From: Nocardioides sp. YIM 152315
GTDB lineage: Bacteria > Actinomycetota > Actinomycetes > Propionibacteriales > Nocardioidaceae
NCBI RefSeq assembly: GCF_029210375.1
Contig: NZ_JARGER010000027.1
Location: 1 to 64,000 of the forward strand
Reading direction: 5' to 3'
Length of the DNA: 64,000 nt
In this document: positions 26,904-37,954 of the stretch, piece after piece
Layout of the letters: each line of letters opens with the position of its first letter
Numbering within the stretch: position 1 is the stretch's first letter
Notes under the pieces: model-generated
Database searches by the model: none
The model's input: only the letters and a program-made list of their open reading frames with translations
Told to the model about the DNA's origin: nothing
Program-made: the position numbers and the translations under genes

Positions 26904-27374
26904 GTGAAGGCGTCTGAGCTCGCGAAGCCCTACCCGGTCGTCGCGCAGGGGAGCGGTGCCGTCGACGCCGCCCGACTCCTCACCGAGGAGCAGCGGCCGG
27001 GACTGATCGTGGTCGACGACGACGACCATCCGGTCGCCGTGCTGCCGGGCTCGCAGGTGCTGCGCCTGGTGATTCCCGGCTACATCCGCGACGACCGCAC
27101 CCTGGCGGGCGTGGTGGACGACGACTTCGTCGACCACATGTGCGATGCGCTCGAGCACAAGACGGTGGTCGAGCTGCTGCCGCGGGACCGGTCCCGGCTA
27201 CCGGTGGTCGGGCCCGACGAGTCGCTGCTGGCGGTCGCCGCACTCATGGCCGCGGAGCGGAGCCCGATCGTCGCGGTGGTCCAGGGCCCCGGGACCAAGG
27301 GCGCGCTGCTCGGCGCGATCACGTTGACGTCCGTGCTCGCTGCGTTGCTGCCCGGCCGGATCACCGATCCGTGA
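26904..27374 (+). CDS. CBS-domain protein
   Basis: 156 residues made of two CBS motifs (about 5-75 and 85-150), the adenosine-nucleotide sensing fold. Examples are [27 protein letters not shown] and [19 protein letters not shown]. It is sandwiched between the two antiporter genes and read in the opposite direction, overlapping the nhaA 3' end by 14 bases. It may sense energy state and adjust transport. TAGCGT (26891-26896) lies 7 nt before the GTG: probably leaderless. Confidence 0.85.
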   Translation: MKASELAKPYPVVAQGSGAVDAARLLTEEQRPGLIVVDDDDHPVAVLPGSQVLRLVIPGYIRDDRTLAGVVDDDFVDHMCDALEHKTVVELLPRDRSRLPVVGPDESLLAVAALMAAERSPIVAVVQGPGTKGALLGAITLTSVLAALLPGRITDP

Positions 27375-28707
27375 CGGACTCGAATGCGTCGGGCACCCCG
27401 TCGTGGTCGCTGTCGATCTCCTCGGCCTCGCAGATCCGCCGATAGACGCGGTTGCGCAGGCGGAGCACCACGGCCGCGATCGAGGCGGCGACCACCGAGC
27501 CCACCAGCACCGCGACCTTCACCCGCTCGCCGGTCGTCGAGTGGTCGTCGAACGCGAGCTCGCCGATCAGCAGTGAGACCGTGAAGCCGATGCCGGCGAG
27601 CATCGCCATGCCGACGACGTCGAGCCACGAGAGCTCGTCGTCGAGGTCGGCGCGGGTGAAGGTGCGCAGCAGCCAGGTGCTGGCGACGATGCCCAGCGGC
27701 TTCCCGAGGACGAGCCCGCAGACGATGCCGAGCGCGACCCGGTCGCTCATCGAGTCCGTCAGGCCCGCCCAGCCGCCGATGTGGACGCCGGCCGCGAAGA
27801 ACGCGAAGGCGGGCACGGCGAAGCCGGCGGAGACCGGCCGCACGAGGTGCTCGAGGTGCTCGGCGAGCCCGGGACCCTGCTCGCCGTCGCGGCGCAGGAC
27901 CGGCACGGTGAAGGCGAGCAGGACGCCCGCGACCGTGGCGTGCACGCCGGACTCGTGCACCAGCGTCCAGGCGACGACGGCCAGCGGGATGAGCAGCCAC
28001 CAGCGGTGCACGTGCCGCTGCACGAGGAGCCCGAACGCCGCGATCGGGAGCAGCGCGAGCGCGAGGTAGGGCAGGTGCAGGTCGTCGGTGTAGAACAGGG
28101 CGATCACCGTGATCGCGAGGAGGTCGTCGACGACCGCGAGGGTGAGGAGGAAGGTCCGCAGCCCCGACGGAAGGTGGGTGCTGATCACGGCGAGCACCGC
28201 GACCGCGAAGGCGATGTCGGTCGCAGTGGGGACGGCCCAGCCGACCAGGTCGTCGGTGCCCAGGTTCCAGAGCACGTAGATGAGGGCCGGCGCCGCCATG
28301 CCTCCGACCGCGGCGACGACGGGCAGCGCGGCGCGGCGGGGGTCCCGGAGGTCGCCGGCGACGAACTCCCGCTTGAGCTCGAGCCCGGCGACGAAGAAGA
28401 AGATCGCCAGGAGCCCGTCGGCGGCCCACAGTCCGACGGGCAGGTCGAGGTGCACGACCTCAGGCCCGACGACGGCGTCCCGGAGGTCGAAGTAGGAGCC
28501 TCCCCAGGGGGTGTTCGCCCAGACGAGCGCGACCGCCGCGGCGACGATGAGGATCAGGCCGCCCGTGGTCTCGGCCCGCAGGATCTCGGCGGCGCGCGAG
28601 CTCTCCAGCCACGAGCCCCGGGCGAAGAGCCGCGCCGTACGACGTGGCGCTCGCCCATCCCGGGGGTCGTCGCGAGGGGCGTCGCGGGGCTCGTCGGTGG
28701 GGCTCAC
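27361..28707 (-). CDS. nhaA: Na+/H+ antiporter NhaA
   Basis: 448 residues. Typical NhaA blocks: [19 protein letters not shown] segment ([12 protein letters not shown]), [16 protein letters not shown] with the paired acidic residues of helix V ([11 protein letters not shown]), and a C-terminal GKPLGI...W. It exports Na+ in exchange for protons. The N-terminus is acidic/arginine-rich ([14 protein letters not shown]). The conserved leader at 28708-28772 suggests common control with the ArsB/NhaD gene. Confidence 0.93.
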   Translation of the reverse strand: MSPTDEPRDAPRDDPRDGRAPRRTARLFARGSWLESSRAAEILRAETTGGLILIVAAAVALVWANTPWGGSYFDLRDAVVGPEVVHLDLPVGLWAADGLLAIFFFVAGLELKREFVAGDLRDPRRAALPVVAAVGGMAAPALIYVLWNLGTDDLVGWAVPTATDIAFAVAVLAVISTHLPSGLRTFLLTLAVVDDLLAITVIALFYTDDLHLPYLALALLPIAAFGLLVQRHVHRWWLLIPLAVVAWTLVHESGVHATVAGVLLAFTVPVLRRDGEQGPGLAEHLEHLVRPVSAGFAVPAFAFFAAGVHIGGWAGLTDSMSDRVALGIVCGLVLGKPLGIVASTWLLRTFTRADLDDELSWLDVVGMAMLAGIGFTVSLLIGELAFDDHSTTGERVKVAVLVGSVVAASIAAVVLRLRNRVYRRICEAEEIDSDHDGVPDAFESVTDR

Positions 28708-28772
28708 GCTGCTCCTCGGGGTAGGTCGAGTCGACTGCCGACCAGACTTCCCGGCGCACCGCCACCACCCTA
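28708..28772 (-). promoter_or_regulatory. Conserved leader of nhaA
   Basis: Minus strand: TAGGGT (28772-28767), then GCCGGGAAGTCTGGTCGGCA, then CGACC...CCC, GAGGAGC and GTG 28707. The distance from -10 to start is within one base of that in the other antiporter leader. See finding. Confidence 0.6.
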
Positions 28773-28774
28773 GA

Positions 28775-28809
28775 CGCTGACCCGCCCGAAAGTTTCGGGC
28801 GGGTCAGCG
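28775..28809 (-). terminator. Rho-independent-like terminator after acs
   Basis: CGCTGACCCGCCCG (28775-28788), loop AAAGTTT, CGGGCGGGTCAGCG (28796-28809): 14-bp perfect stem. The same stem core GACCCGCCCG with the same AAAGTTT loop occurs after hppA (60350-60386). Confidence 0.8.
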
Positions 28810-28813
28810 GGGG

Positions 28814-30790
<1,977 letters not shown>

Positions 30791-30822
30791 GGTCTCTCCT
30801 GGGCTCGGTCGTCACAAGTAGG

Positions 30823-30854
30823 GGTACCCGCCACATTAGGACGTGGCGGGTACC
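30823..30854 (-). terminator. Hairpin between actP and acs
   Basis: GGTACCCGCCAC (30823-30834), 8-nt loop, GTGGCGGGTACC (30843-30854): perfect 12-bp stem. It lies downstream of actP and upstream of acs, so acs may be partly separate from the permease operon. Confidence 0.75.
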
Positions 30855-30891
30855 GGTGGGTGAGTGGCCAGTGTGCGCGGGTGCGCGCGGC

Positions 30892-32496
30892 TCAGTGCTG
30901 GACGGCCTGCTCCGCGCCGGCACCGGTCAGCGCGCGCACCTCCAGCTCGGTGTAGCGCTCGGCCGTGTCCGGCTCGCGCGAGGTGACCGTGCCGAGCCAG
31001 CCGAGCAGGAAGCCGGCGGGGATCGAGATGATGCCGGGGTTGCTCAGCGGGAACCACTGCCAGTCGTGGTCGGGAAACATCGCCGTCGGCGTCCCGGAGA
31101 CGACCGGCGAGAAGAACACCAGGCCGACGCAGATGATCAGGCCGCCGTAGATCGCCCACACGGCGCCGCGGGTGTTGAAGCGGCGCCAGAAGAGGTTGTA
31201 GATCAGCGACGGCAGGTTCGCCGATGCGGCGACCGCGAACGCGAGCGCGACCAGGAACGCGATGTTCAGCGACTGCGCCGGGATCGCCAGTGCGATCGCC
31301 ACGCCACCGATGACGAACGCCGCGATCTTGGCGACCCGCACCTCGTCACGCTCGGAGGCCGCGCCGCGCTTGAACACGGTCGCGTAGAGGTCGTGCGCCA
31401 CCGACGACGCGGAGGTGAGCGTCAGTCCCGCCACCACCGCGAGGATCGTCGCGAACGCCACCGCCCCGATCAGCGCCAGCAGGATCGACCCTCCGGTCGA
31501 CCCGGCTCCGCCGCCGACCTCCTCGGCCAGCAACGGCGAGGCCAGGTTGCCGGCGGAGGTCGCGACCTTGCTCTCCGGGCCGGTGTCGAGCAGCGCGGCG
31601 GCACCGAACCCGAGCGCCAGCGTCATCAGGTAGAACGCGCCGATCAGGCCGATCGCCCACAGCACCGACTGGCGGGCGTGCCGGGCGGTCGGCACCGTGT
31701 AGAAGCGGATCAGGATGTGGGGGAGGCCGGCGGTGCCGAGGACGAGAGCCAGGCCGAGGCTGAGGAAGTCGATCTTCGACGTCGTGTCGACGCCGTACCT
31801 CAGGCCGGGCTGGAGGAACGCGTCGCCCTTGCCCGTGTTGGCCGCGGCGGACCCCAGCAGGTCGGAGATGTTGAAGTTGAACTCGGCCAGCACGAGGATC
31901 GTGATCAGGATCGTGCCGCCCATCAGCAGCACCGCCTTGACGATCTGGACCCACGTGGTGCCCTTCATGCCGCCGACGGTCACGTAGAAGATCATCAGCA
32001 GGCCGACGACCGCGATCGTCAGGTTCTTCGCGGCGTCCGAGCTCGCGCCGAGCAGGAGTGCGACCAGCGCGCCGGCGCCGACCATCTGGGCGAGCAGGTA
32101 GAAGATCGACACCACGACCGTCGACGTGGCGGCGGCGGTGCGCACGGGACGCTGCTTCATCCGGTAGGCGAGCTGGTCGGCCATCGTGTAGCGGCCGGAG
32201 TTGCGCAGCAGCTCCGCGACGAGCAGCAGCGCGACCAGCCAGGCGACCAGGAAGCCGATCGAGTAGAGGAAGCCGTCGTAGCCGTAGAGCGCGATCGCTC
32301 CCGAGATGCCGAGGAACGACGCGGCGGACATGTAATCGCCCGAGATCGCCATGCCGTTCTGGAAGCCGCTGAACGACCGGCCGCCCGCGTAGTAGTCGGC
32401 CGCGCCCCGGGTCTGCCGGCTGGCCCAGAACGTGATGCCGATCGTGATGGCGACGACGATGAGGAAGAGGATCGCGGTGAGGGTGTCCGAGCTCAT
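30892..32496 (-). CDS. actP: Cation/acetate symporter ActP
   Basis: 534 residues, about 13 membrane helices of the solute:sodium symporter family. ActP-type segments include RGAADYYAGGRSFSGFQNGMAISGDYMSAASFLGISG and GTAGLPHILIRFYTVP. It imports acetate or other short monocarboxylates with Na+. The upstream DUF485 gene overlaps by ATGA, the standard ActP operon arrangement, and acs follows. Confidence 0.94.
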   Translation of the reverse strand: MSSDTLTAILFLIVVAITIGITFWASRQTRGAADYYAGGRSFSGFQNGMAISGDYMSAASFLGISGAIALYGYDGFLYSIGFLVAWLVALLLVAELLRNSGRYTMADQLAYRMKQRPVRTAAATSTVVVSIFYLLAQMVGAGALVALLLGASSDAAKNLTIAVVGLLMIFYVTVGGMKGTTWVQIVKAVLLMGGTILITILVLAEFNFNISDLLGSAAANTGKGDAFLQPGLRYGVDTTSKIDFLSLGLALVLGTAGLPHILIRFYTVPTARHARQSVLWAIGLIGAFYLMTLALGFGAAALLDTGPESKVATSAGNLASPLLAEEVGGGAGSTGGSILLALIGAVAFATILAVVAGLTLTSASSVAHDLYATVFKRGAASERDEVRVAKIAAFVIGGVAIALAIPAQSLNIAFLVALAFAVAASANLPSLIYNLFWRRFNTRGAVWAIYGGLIICVGLVFFSPVVSGTPTAMFPDHDWQWFPLSNPGIISIPAGFLLGWLGTVTSREPDTAERYTELEVRALTGAGAEQAVQH

Positions 32497-32855
32497 CGGG
32501 CAGCACCCCCGATCGAGTCGTTGTAGCGCTTCTCGATGTCGCGCGCGATCGGGTCGACGTTGCGGTTCATGTACCGCGCGTACAGCCAGGCGATGGCGAA
32601 GGTCGTCGCGAACTGGAGCAGCCCGAAGACGAGCGCGACGTTGACGTTGCCGACCACCTCGGTGCTCATGAAGTCGGTGGCCCAGTTGCTCATGACGACG
32701 TAGAGGAGGTACCAGGCCAGGAAGGCGACGGTCGCCGGGAAGACGAAGCCGCGGAAGAGCGCGCGCAGCCGCGCGAACTCGGGCAGGGCGTGCAGGTCGT
32801 CGTACACCGGGTCGTGTCGACGAGCGTGGTCATGGGAAACGGCGGGCTCGGTCAC
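32493..32855 (-). CDS. DUF485 membrane protein, ActP partner
   Basis: 120 residues with two membrane helices (about 40-62 and 75-98) and the DUF485 pattern FARLRALFRGFVFPATVAFLAWYLLYV. Known operon partner of actP (YjcH-like). GTG start at 32855; a Crp-like site lies 26-41 bases upstream. Confidence 0.92.
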   Translation of the reverse strand: MTEPAVSHDHARRHDPVYDDLHALPEFARLRALFRGFVFPATVAFLAWYLLYVVMSNWATDFMSTEVVGNVNVALVFGLLQFATTFAIAWLYARYMNRNVDPIARDIEKRYNDSIGGAAR

Positions 32856-32880
32856 GGGGGCACCCTTCTCGGGGGAATGG

Positions 32881-32896
32881 TGTGATCGCCGTCACG
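32881..32896 (-). promoter_or_regulatory. Candidate Crp/GlxR site before the acetate permease operon
   Basis: TGTGATCGCCGTCACG: TGTGA, six bases, TCACG, one mismatch from the TGTGA-N6-TCACA consensus. It lies close to the DUF485-actP start codon, and the regulator gene crp is in this window. Confidence 0.6.
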
Positions 32897-32963
32897 ATGC
32901 CCGCGCGCGTCGGCGTGCGGCACGGGTGCGAGCCGGATCCGCGCCGAACGGGGCGGTCGAAAC

Positions 32964-32994
32964 GACGAGCGGTCGGTCTCGCGGGACGAGCGGT
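32964..32994 (+). repeat. Phased 10-bp direct repeat upstream of narK
   Basis: GACGAGCGGT occurs at 32964-32973 and 32985-32994, 21 bp apart (two turns). It lies in the 271-base divergent region between the acetate and nitrate operons; no other gene or clear promoter is seen there. Candidate operator, perhaps for NnaR. Confidence 0.4.
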
Positions 32995-33126
32995 TTCCCG
33001 CCGTACGCCGTCCGGTGGGACGCCCACCTCGACCGCCGGGTGTCCCGTGAGGCCGTGAGGACAAGTTGACGTCCCCGGCACGGCGCCCGGCGCCCGGCGA
33101 AATCTGCGCCGCCGAGCGTGGTCGCC

Positions 33127-34530
33127 ATGACCCGCCGCACCCGACACTGGATCGACGACTGGCGGCCGGAGGACCCGGAGTTCTGGGCGAACGGCGGCCG
33201 CCAGGTGGCTCGCCGCAACCTGGTCTGGTCGATCTTCGCCGAGCACCTCGGCTTCTCGGTCTGGCTGATCTGGAGCGTGAGCTCGGCGTTCCTGCTGCAG
33301 ACGGGCTTCGAGTTCACCGCGCAGCAGCTCTTCCTGCTCGTCGCCGTGCCCAACCTGGTCGGTTCGCTGCTGCGGCTGCCCTACACCTTCGCGGTGCCGA
33401 GGTTCGGCGGCCGCAACTGGACGATGGTGAGCGCCGGCCTGCTGCTGGTGCCGACCCTGCTCTTCGCGGTCGCCGTGCAGAACCCGGGCACGCCGTACTG
33501 GGTCTTCTGCCTGATCGCCGCGACCGCGGGCTTCGGGGGCGGCAACTTCGCCAGCTCGATGGCGAACATCAACTTCTTCTACCCGGCGCACCGCAAGGGC
33601 ACGGCGCTCGGCCTCAACGCCGCGGGCGGCAACCTCGGGGTCGCGATCATCCAGCTGCTGCTGCCGGTCCTCGTCGGCGGTGCCGGGATCTTCGGCCTGG
33701 TCCGGGCGTCGGACGGCGGGGTCCACCTGCAGACGGCGGGCTTCGTGTACGCCGGGCTGGCGGTGGTCGCGACGATCGCGGCGTACCTCTGGATGGACAA
33801 CCTGACCTCGGCGACCTCGAAGCCGCGCGAGCAGCTCGCGGTGGTGCGCAAGCCGCACACGTGGACCATGGCGTTCCTCTACATCGGCACGTTCGGGTCC
33901 TTCATCGGCTACTCGGCCGCGATGCCGCTGCTGATCGAGCTCAACTTCTCCGGCATCGTCTTCGCCTACTACGCGTTCCTGGGTGCCGCGGTCGGCTCGC
34001 TGACACGTCCCTTCGGTGGCTGGCTCGCCGACCGGTACGGCGGCGCGCGGGTCACCCTCGCGGCGTTCGTCGGTCTGGCCGCCTGCACGCTCGGCCTGCT
34101 CTGGACCCTGGGCCGGATGTCGGCGGGCTCCGACAACCGGGAGTCGTTCCCGTGGTTCCTCGGGTTCTTCCTGCTGATCTTCGCCTCCACCGGCATCGGC
34201 AACGGCTCGACGTACAAGATGATCCCGGCGATCTGGCGCCGCGAGGCCGAGGCCGCCACCGAGGCGGGTACGCCGGAGCGGGCGGCCGCGCTGTCCGCCG
34301 CGACCAGGCAGTCCTCGGCGGCGCTCGGCGTCATCGGCGCGGTCGGTGCGCTGGGCGGGTTCCTGATCCCGCTCGCGTTCAGCTCGCCGTGGGTCGGCGA
34401 CCCGCTGTCGGCGACCCGGGGCGCGTTCGTGGTGTTCGCGTGCTTCTACGTGGTCTGCGCGCTGGTGACCGTCGCCGTCTACCTCCGCGCGCCCGCGAAG
34501 GCCACGAAGCCGGCGATGGCCGGGGTCTGA
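33127..34530 (+). CDS. narK: Nitrate/nitrite transporter NarK
   Basis: 467 residues, 12 membrane helices of the MFS nitrate/nitrite porter family. Nitrate signature segments: GFGGGNFASSMANINFFYP (about 140-158) and TGIGNGSTYKMIPAIW (about 358-373), plus the substrate arginines in TRPFGGWLADRYGG. The ATG at 33127 (MTRRTRHWIDDW) is preferred over GTG 33118. First gene of the nitrate assimilation operon; the next gene begins immediately after its stop. Confidence 0.94.
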   Translation: MTRRTRHWIDDWRPEDPEFWANGGRQVARRNLVWSIFAEHLGFSVWLIWSVSSAFLLQTGFEFTAQQLFLLVAVPNLVGSLLRLPYTFAVPRFGGRNWTMVSAGLLLVPTLLFAVAVQNPGTPYWVFCLIAATAGFGGGNFASSMANINFFYPAHRKGTALGLNAAGGNLGVAIIQLLLPVLVGGAGIFGLVRASDGGVHLQTAGFVYAGLAVVATIAAYLWMDNLTSATSKPREQLAVVRKPHTWTMAFLYIGTFGSFIGYSAAMPLLIELNFSGIVFAYYAFLGAAVGSLTRPFGGWLADRYGGARVTLAAFVGLAACTLGLLWTLGRMSAGSDNRESFPWFLGFFLLIFASTGIGNGSTYKMIPAIWRREAEAATEAGTPERAAALSAATRQSSAALGVIGAVGALGGFLIPLAFSSPWVGDPLSATRGAFVVFACFYVVCALVTVAVYLRAPAKATKPAMAGV

Positions 34531-36540
34531 ATGAAGACGCACTGCCCCTACTGCTCGCTCCAGTGCGGGATGGTCCTCGAGGGCCGGCGCACGCTCGAGG
34601 TGCAGCCGTGGCCGGAGTTCCCGGTCAACGAGGGAGCCCTGTGCCGCAAGGGCTGGACGGCCACCGGCCTGCGCGGGCACCGCGAGCGGCTGACCACGCC
34701 GCTGGTGCGCGACCGGACGACCGGCGAGCTGCGGGCGGCGGGGTGGGACGAGGCGCTCGACCTCGTGGCGGGCCGGCTGCGCGACCTGCGCGCGTCGTAC
34801 GGCGCGGACGCCGTTGCGGTCTTCGGGGGTGGCGGCCTGACCAACGAGAAGGCCTACCAGCTCGGCAAGCTCGCCCGGGTCGCGCTCGGCACCTCGCAGG
34901 TCGACTACAACGGCCGCTGGTGCATGTCGTCGGCGGCGTCGGCAGCCAACCGGGCGTTCGGGATCGACCGTGGGCTGCCGTTCCCTCTCGCCGACGTCGA
35001 GCAGACCGACGTGCTGGTGCTGGTCGGGTCGAACCTCGCCGAGACCATGCCCCCGGCCGCCCGGCACCTCGACCGGCTGCGGGCGCGTGGTGGCCACGTC
35101 GTCGTGATCGACCCGCGGCGCACGCCGACCGCCGAACGCGCCGACACGTTCCTCCAGCCGGTGCCGGGCACCGACCTCGCCCTGGCGCTGGGGCTGCTGC
35201 ACCTGCTCGACGCGGCGGGTGCGGTCGCCGAGGAGTACGTCGCGGCGCGCACCGTCGGCTGGGCCGACGTCCGGCGCGTGGTCGCGACATGGTGGCCGGA
35301 GCGGGTCGAGCGGGTCACGGGCGTCGAAGCCGCTCAGCTGCGCCGGCTGGCCGCGCTCTTGGCCGCCTCGGAGCGGGTCACGATCCTCACCGCCCGCGGC
35401 GCCGAGCAGCACGCGCAGGGCACCGACACGGTGCTCGCCTGGATCGACGTCGCGCTGGCCCTCGGCATGCCGGGTAGGCCGTACGCCGGCTACGGCTGTC
35501 TCACAGGCCAGGGCAACGGCCAGGGCGGTCGCGAGCACGGGCAGAAGGCCGACCAGCTCCCCGGCTACCGGATGATCGACGACCCCGCCGCTCGGGCGCA
35601 CGTCGCCGGCGTGTGGGGCGTCGACCCGTCTTCGCTGCCGGGCGCCGGGCGGTCGGCGTACGAGCTGCTCGACGCGCTCGGCACCAGCAGCGGCCCGAAG
35701 GCGCTGCTGGTCTTCGGCTCCAACATCGTCGTCTCCGCGCCCAACGCCTCGCACGTCGCGTCGCGCCTCGGTGACCTCGACCTGCTCGTCGTCGCCGACC
35801 TCGTGATGAGCGAGACCGCCGCGCTGGCCGACGTCGTGCTGCCGATCACCCAGTGGGCCGAGGAGACCGGCACGATGACGAACCTCGAGGGACGGGTGAT
35901 CCTGCGCCAGCAGGCGGTCGCGCCGCCGTCCGGGGTGCGCAGCGACCTCGACGTGATCGCCGGCCTGGCCGCGCGCCTGGGCCACGACTTCGCGACCGAC
36001 CCGGAGGAGGTCTTCGCCGAGCTCGGCCGGGCCTCCGCCGGCGGGCGTGCCGACTACTCCGAGATCACCTACGCCCGGATCCGCGACGAGCACGGTGTCT
36101 TCTGGGGCTCGCCGCGGATGTTCGACGGCGCCTTCGCGCATCCCGACGGCCGGGCGCGGTTCGTGGCGGTCGAGCACCGTGGCGCGGCCGAGCCGGTCGA
36201 CGCGGCGTACCCGGTGCACCTGACGACGGGCCGCGTGCTCGCGCAGTACCAGTCCGGCGCGCAGACCCGCCGGATCGGCGACCTCCCCGACGCCGGCCCG
36301 TACGTCGAGCTGCACCCGATACTGGCGCGACGGATCGGTGCGGCCGACGGGCGGCCCGTCGTCGTGCGCACCCGGCGCGGGGAGCTGAAGGCGCCGGCGC
36401 GGGTGGTCGACACCATCCGGCCGGACACGGTGTTCGTGCCCTTCCACTGGGTCGGCGCCAACCGGCTCACCAACGACGCCCTCGACCCGTCCAGCGGGAT
36501 GCCGGAGTTCAAGGCCTGCGCCTGCGCGGTGACCGCATGA
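34531..36540 (+). CDS. nasA: Assimilatory nitrate reductase catalytic subunit
   Basis: A 669-residue molybdopterin oxidoreductase that reduces nitrate to nitrite in the cytoplasm. The N-terminal [4Fe-4S] ligands are C5, C8, C12 and C38 (HCPYCSLQC...GALCRKG). The Mo ligand is Cys in GRWCMSSAASAANRAFG. The C-terminal molydopterin-binding domain holds TTGRVLAQYQSGAQTRRI and FVPFHWVGANRLTNDALDPSSGMPEFKACA. There is no C-terminal [2Fe-2S] BFD domain; that domain is on the next protein. It overlaps the next gene by ATGA. Confidence 0.94.
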   Translation: MKTHCPYCSLQCGMVLEGRRTLEVQPWPEFPVNEGALCRKGWTATGLRGHRERLTTPLVRDRTTGELRAAGWDEALDLVAGRLRDLRASYGADAVAVFGGGGLTNEKAYQLGKLARVALGTSQVDYNGRWCMSSAASAANRAFGIDRGLPFPLADVEQTDVLVLVGSNLAETMPPAARHLDRLRARGGHVVVIDPRRTPTAERADTFLQPVPGTDLALALGLLHLLDAAGAVAEEYVAARTVGWADVRRVVATWWPERVERVTGVEAAQLRRLAALLAASERVTILTARGAEQHAQGTDTVLAWIDVALALGMPGRPYAGYGCLTGQGNGQGGREHGQKADQLPGYRMIDDPAARAHVAGVWGVDPSSLPGAGRSAYELLDALGTSSGPKALLVFGSNIVVSAPNASHVASRLGDLDLLVVADLVMSETAALADVVLPITQWAEETGTMTNLEGRVILRQQAVAPPSGVRSDLDVIAGLAARLGHDFATDPEEVFAELGRASAGGRADYSEITYARIRDEHGVFWGSPRMFDGAFAHPDGRARFVAVEHRGAAEPVDAAYPVHLTTGRVLAQYQSGAQTRRIGDLPDAGPYVELHPILARRIGAADGRPVVVRTRRGELKAPARVVDTIRPDTVFVPFHWVGANRLTNDALDPSSGMPEFKACACAVTA

Positions 36541-37883
36541 GCCGGGTCGTCATCGTCGGCGCCGGCATGGCCGCCGCCCGCCTGGCCGAGGGGCTCCCGG
36601 ACCACGACGTGACGCTGCTCGGCGACGAGCCGCACGCGCCGTACAACCGGATCCTGCTGTCGGCGGTGCTCGAGGGCACCCACGACCCGCAGGCTCTGGC
36701 GATGCGAGTGCCGGACGGCGTGGACCTGCGCGTCGGCACGCGGGTCGTCGAGATCCACCGCGCGGAGCGCGAGGTCGAGCTCGCCGACCGCAGCCGGGTC
36801 CCGTACGACCGGCTGGTGCTCGCGACCGGCAGCACCCCGACGTTGCCGCCGATCCGCGGGCTGGTGCGCGTCGACGGGCGGCTGGACGAACGCGTGCACG
36901 CGTTCCGCACGCTCGCCGACTGCGAGCGGCTCGACGCCGCGGTGCCGACGGCCCGGCGGGCGGTGGTCGTCGGCGGTGGCCTGCTCGGCCTCCAGGTCGC
37001 GCGGGCGCTGAGCGTCCGCGGCGTGGTGACCGAGGTCGTCGAGGGTGGCGAGCACCTGCTCCGCGGCCAGGTCGACGCGAAGGCCGGCGCGATCCTGGCG
37101 CGCGACCTGGCGAGGCTCGGCACCGCTGTCTACACCGGCGCCCGCGCCACCCGACGGACCGACTCGGGGCTGGTCCTCGACAACGGGGTCGCGCTCGAGA
37201 CCGACCTGGTCGTCCTCACGGCCGGCGGCCGCCCGTCGACGGCGCTCGCCCGCCGGGCCGGTCTCGACGTGCGCCGCGGAGTGGTGGTCGACCGCCACCT
37301 GCGCACCAGCGACCCGCACATCCACGCGATCGGCGACTGCGCCCAGCGCGGCGACCAGGTGACGGGCTTCGTCCCGCCCGCGTGGGAGCAGGCCGGGCTG
37401 CTGGCGCGCCACCTGGGCGGTGCGGAGGTGGCATACGCAGGCGCCCGCACCGTCGCCCGGCTGCGCGCCACCGGCCTCGACGTCGCCGTCCTCGGTGACC
37501 CCGAGCGCACCGACGGCGAGGTGGTCGAGATGTCCAACCCGGTCACCGGCAGCCACCGCAAGCTCGTCGTCCGCGACGGCGTCATCGTCGCCGCCACCCT
37601 CTTGGGCGATCTCTCCCGGATCGGGCTGATCACCCAGCACTACGACCGCGCGACCGTGCTGGGGCACGGGGAGGCCGGCGACCTGCTCGCGAACGAGCGG
37701 CCGGCCGCCCCCGTCGTGCTGCCCGACGAGGCCGAGGTCTGCGCCTGTGCCGGCGTCAGCGCCGGCCGGGTCCGCGCCTGCGCCTCGGTCGACGAGGCCC
37801 GGGACACCACCCGCGCCACCACCGGCTGCGGCGGTTGCACCAGCGCCGTCCGCGAGCTCGTCCTGGAAGGAGCCCCCGCATGA
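36537..37883 (+). CDS. FAD/[2Fe-2S] electron-transfer subunit of nitrate reductase
   Basis: 448 residues. Two Rossmann folds (VVIVGAGMAAARLAEGL at the start; VVVGGGLLGLQVARAL near 143) form a nitrite-reductase-like FAD/NAD(P)H domain. The C-terminal BFD-like [2Fe-2S] site has CACAGVSAGRV and TTGCGGCTSAV. It resembles the NirB N-terminal half without the siroheme part, so it probably passes electrons from NAD(P)H to NasA (NasB/NasC-like role). The stop TGA overlaps the ATG of mini-ORF copy B. Confidence 0.88.
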   Translation: MSRVVIVGAGMAAARLAEGLPDHDVTLLGDEPHAPYNRILLSAVLEGTHDPQALAMRVPDGVDLRVGTRVVEIHRAEREVELADRSRVPYDRLVLATGSTPTLPPIRGLVRVDGRLDERVHAFRTLADCERLDAAVPTARRAVVVGGGLLGLQVARALSVRGVVTEVVEGGEHLLRGQVDAKAGAILARDLARLGTAVYTGARATRRTDSGLVLDNGVALETDLVVLTAGGRPSTALARRAGLDVRRGVVVDRHLRTSDPHIHAIGDCAQRGDQVTGFVPPAWEQAGLLARHLGGAEVAYAGARTVARLRATGLDVAVLGDPERTDGEVVEMSNPVTGSHRKLVVRDGVIVAATLLGDLSRIGLITQHYDRATVLGHGEAGDLLANERPAAPVVLPDEAEVCACAGVSAGRVRACASVDEARDTTRATTGCGGCTSAVRELVLEGAPA

Positions 37884-37954
37884 GCACCCCACGAAGTTCT
37901 TGGCCTCCCCCGCTTCGCTCCTCCGCCCAACAACTTCGCGAGGACCCCGCATGA
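37880..37954 (+). repeat. Mini-ORF/hairpin element, copy B
   Basis: Between the reductase stop and nirB. ATG at 37880 overlaps the upstream TGA; 24 codons (M-S-T-P-R-S-S-W-P-P-P-L-R-S-S-A ... R-E-D-P-A); its TGA overlaps the nirB ATG (37951-37954). Hairpin arms CGAAGTTCTTGG and CCAACAACTTCG pair except for one position, around a C-rich loop with CCTCC sequences. Confidence 0.65.

Noticed and set aside
32830..36447. 1205-codon minus-strand frame opposite narK and nasA
   Set aside because: Antisense to genes with clear active-site motifs; low-complexity composition.
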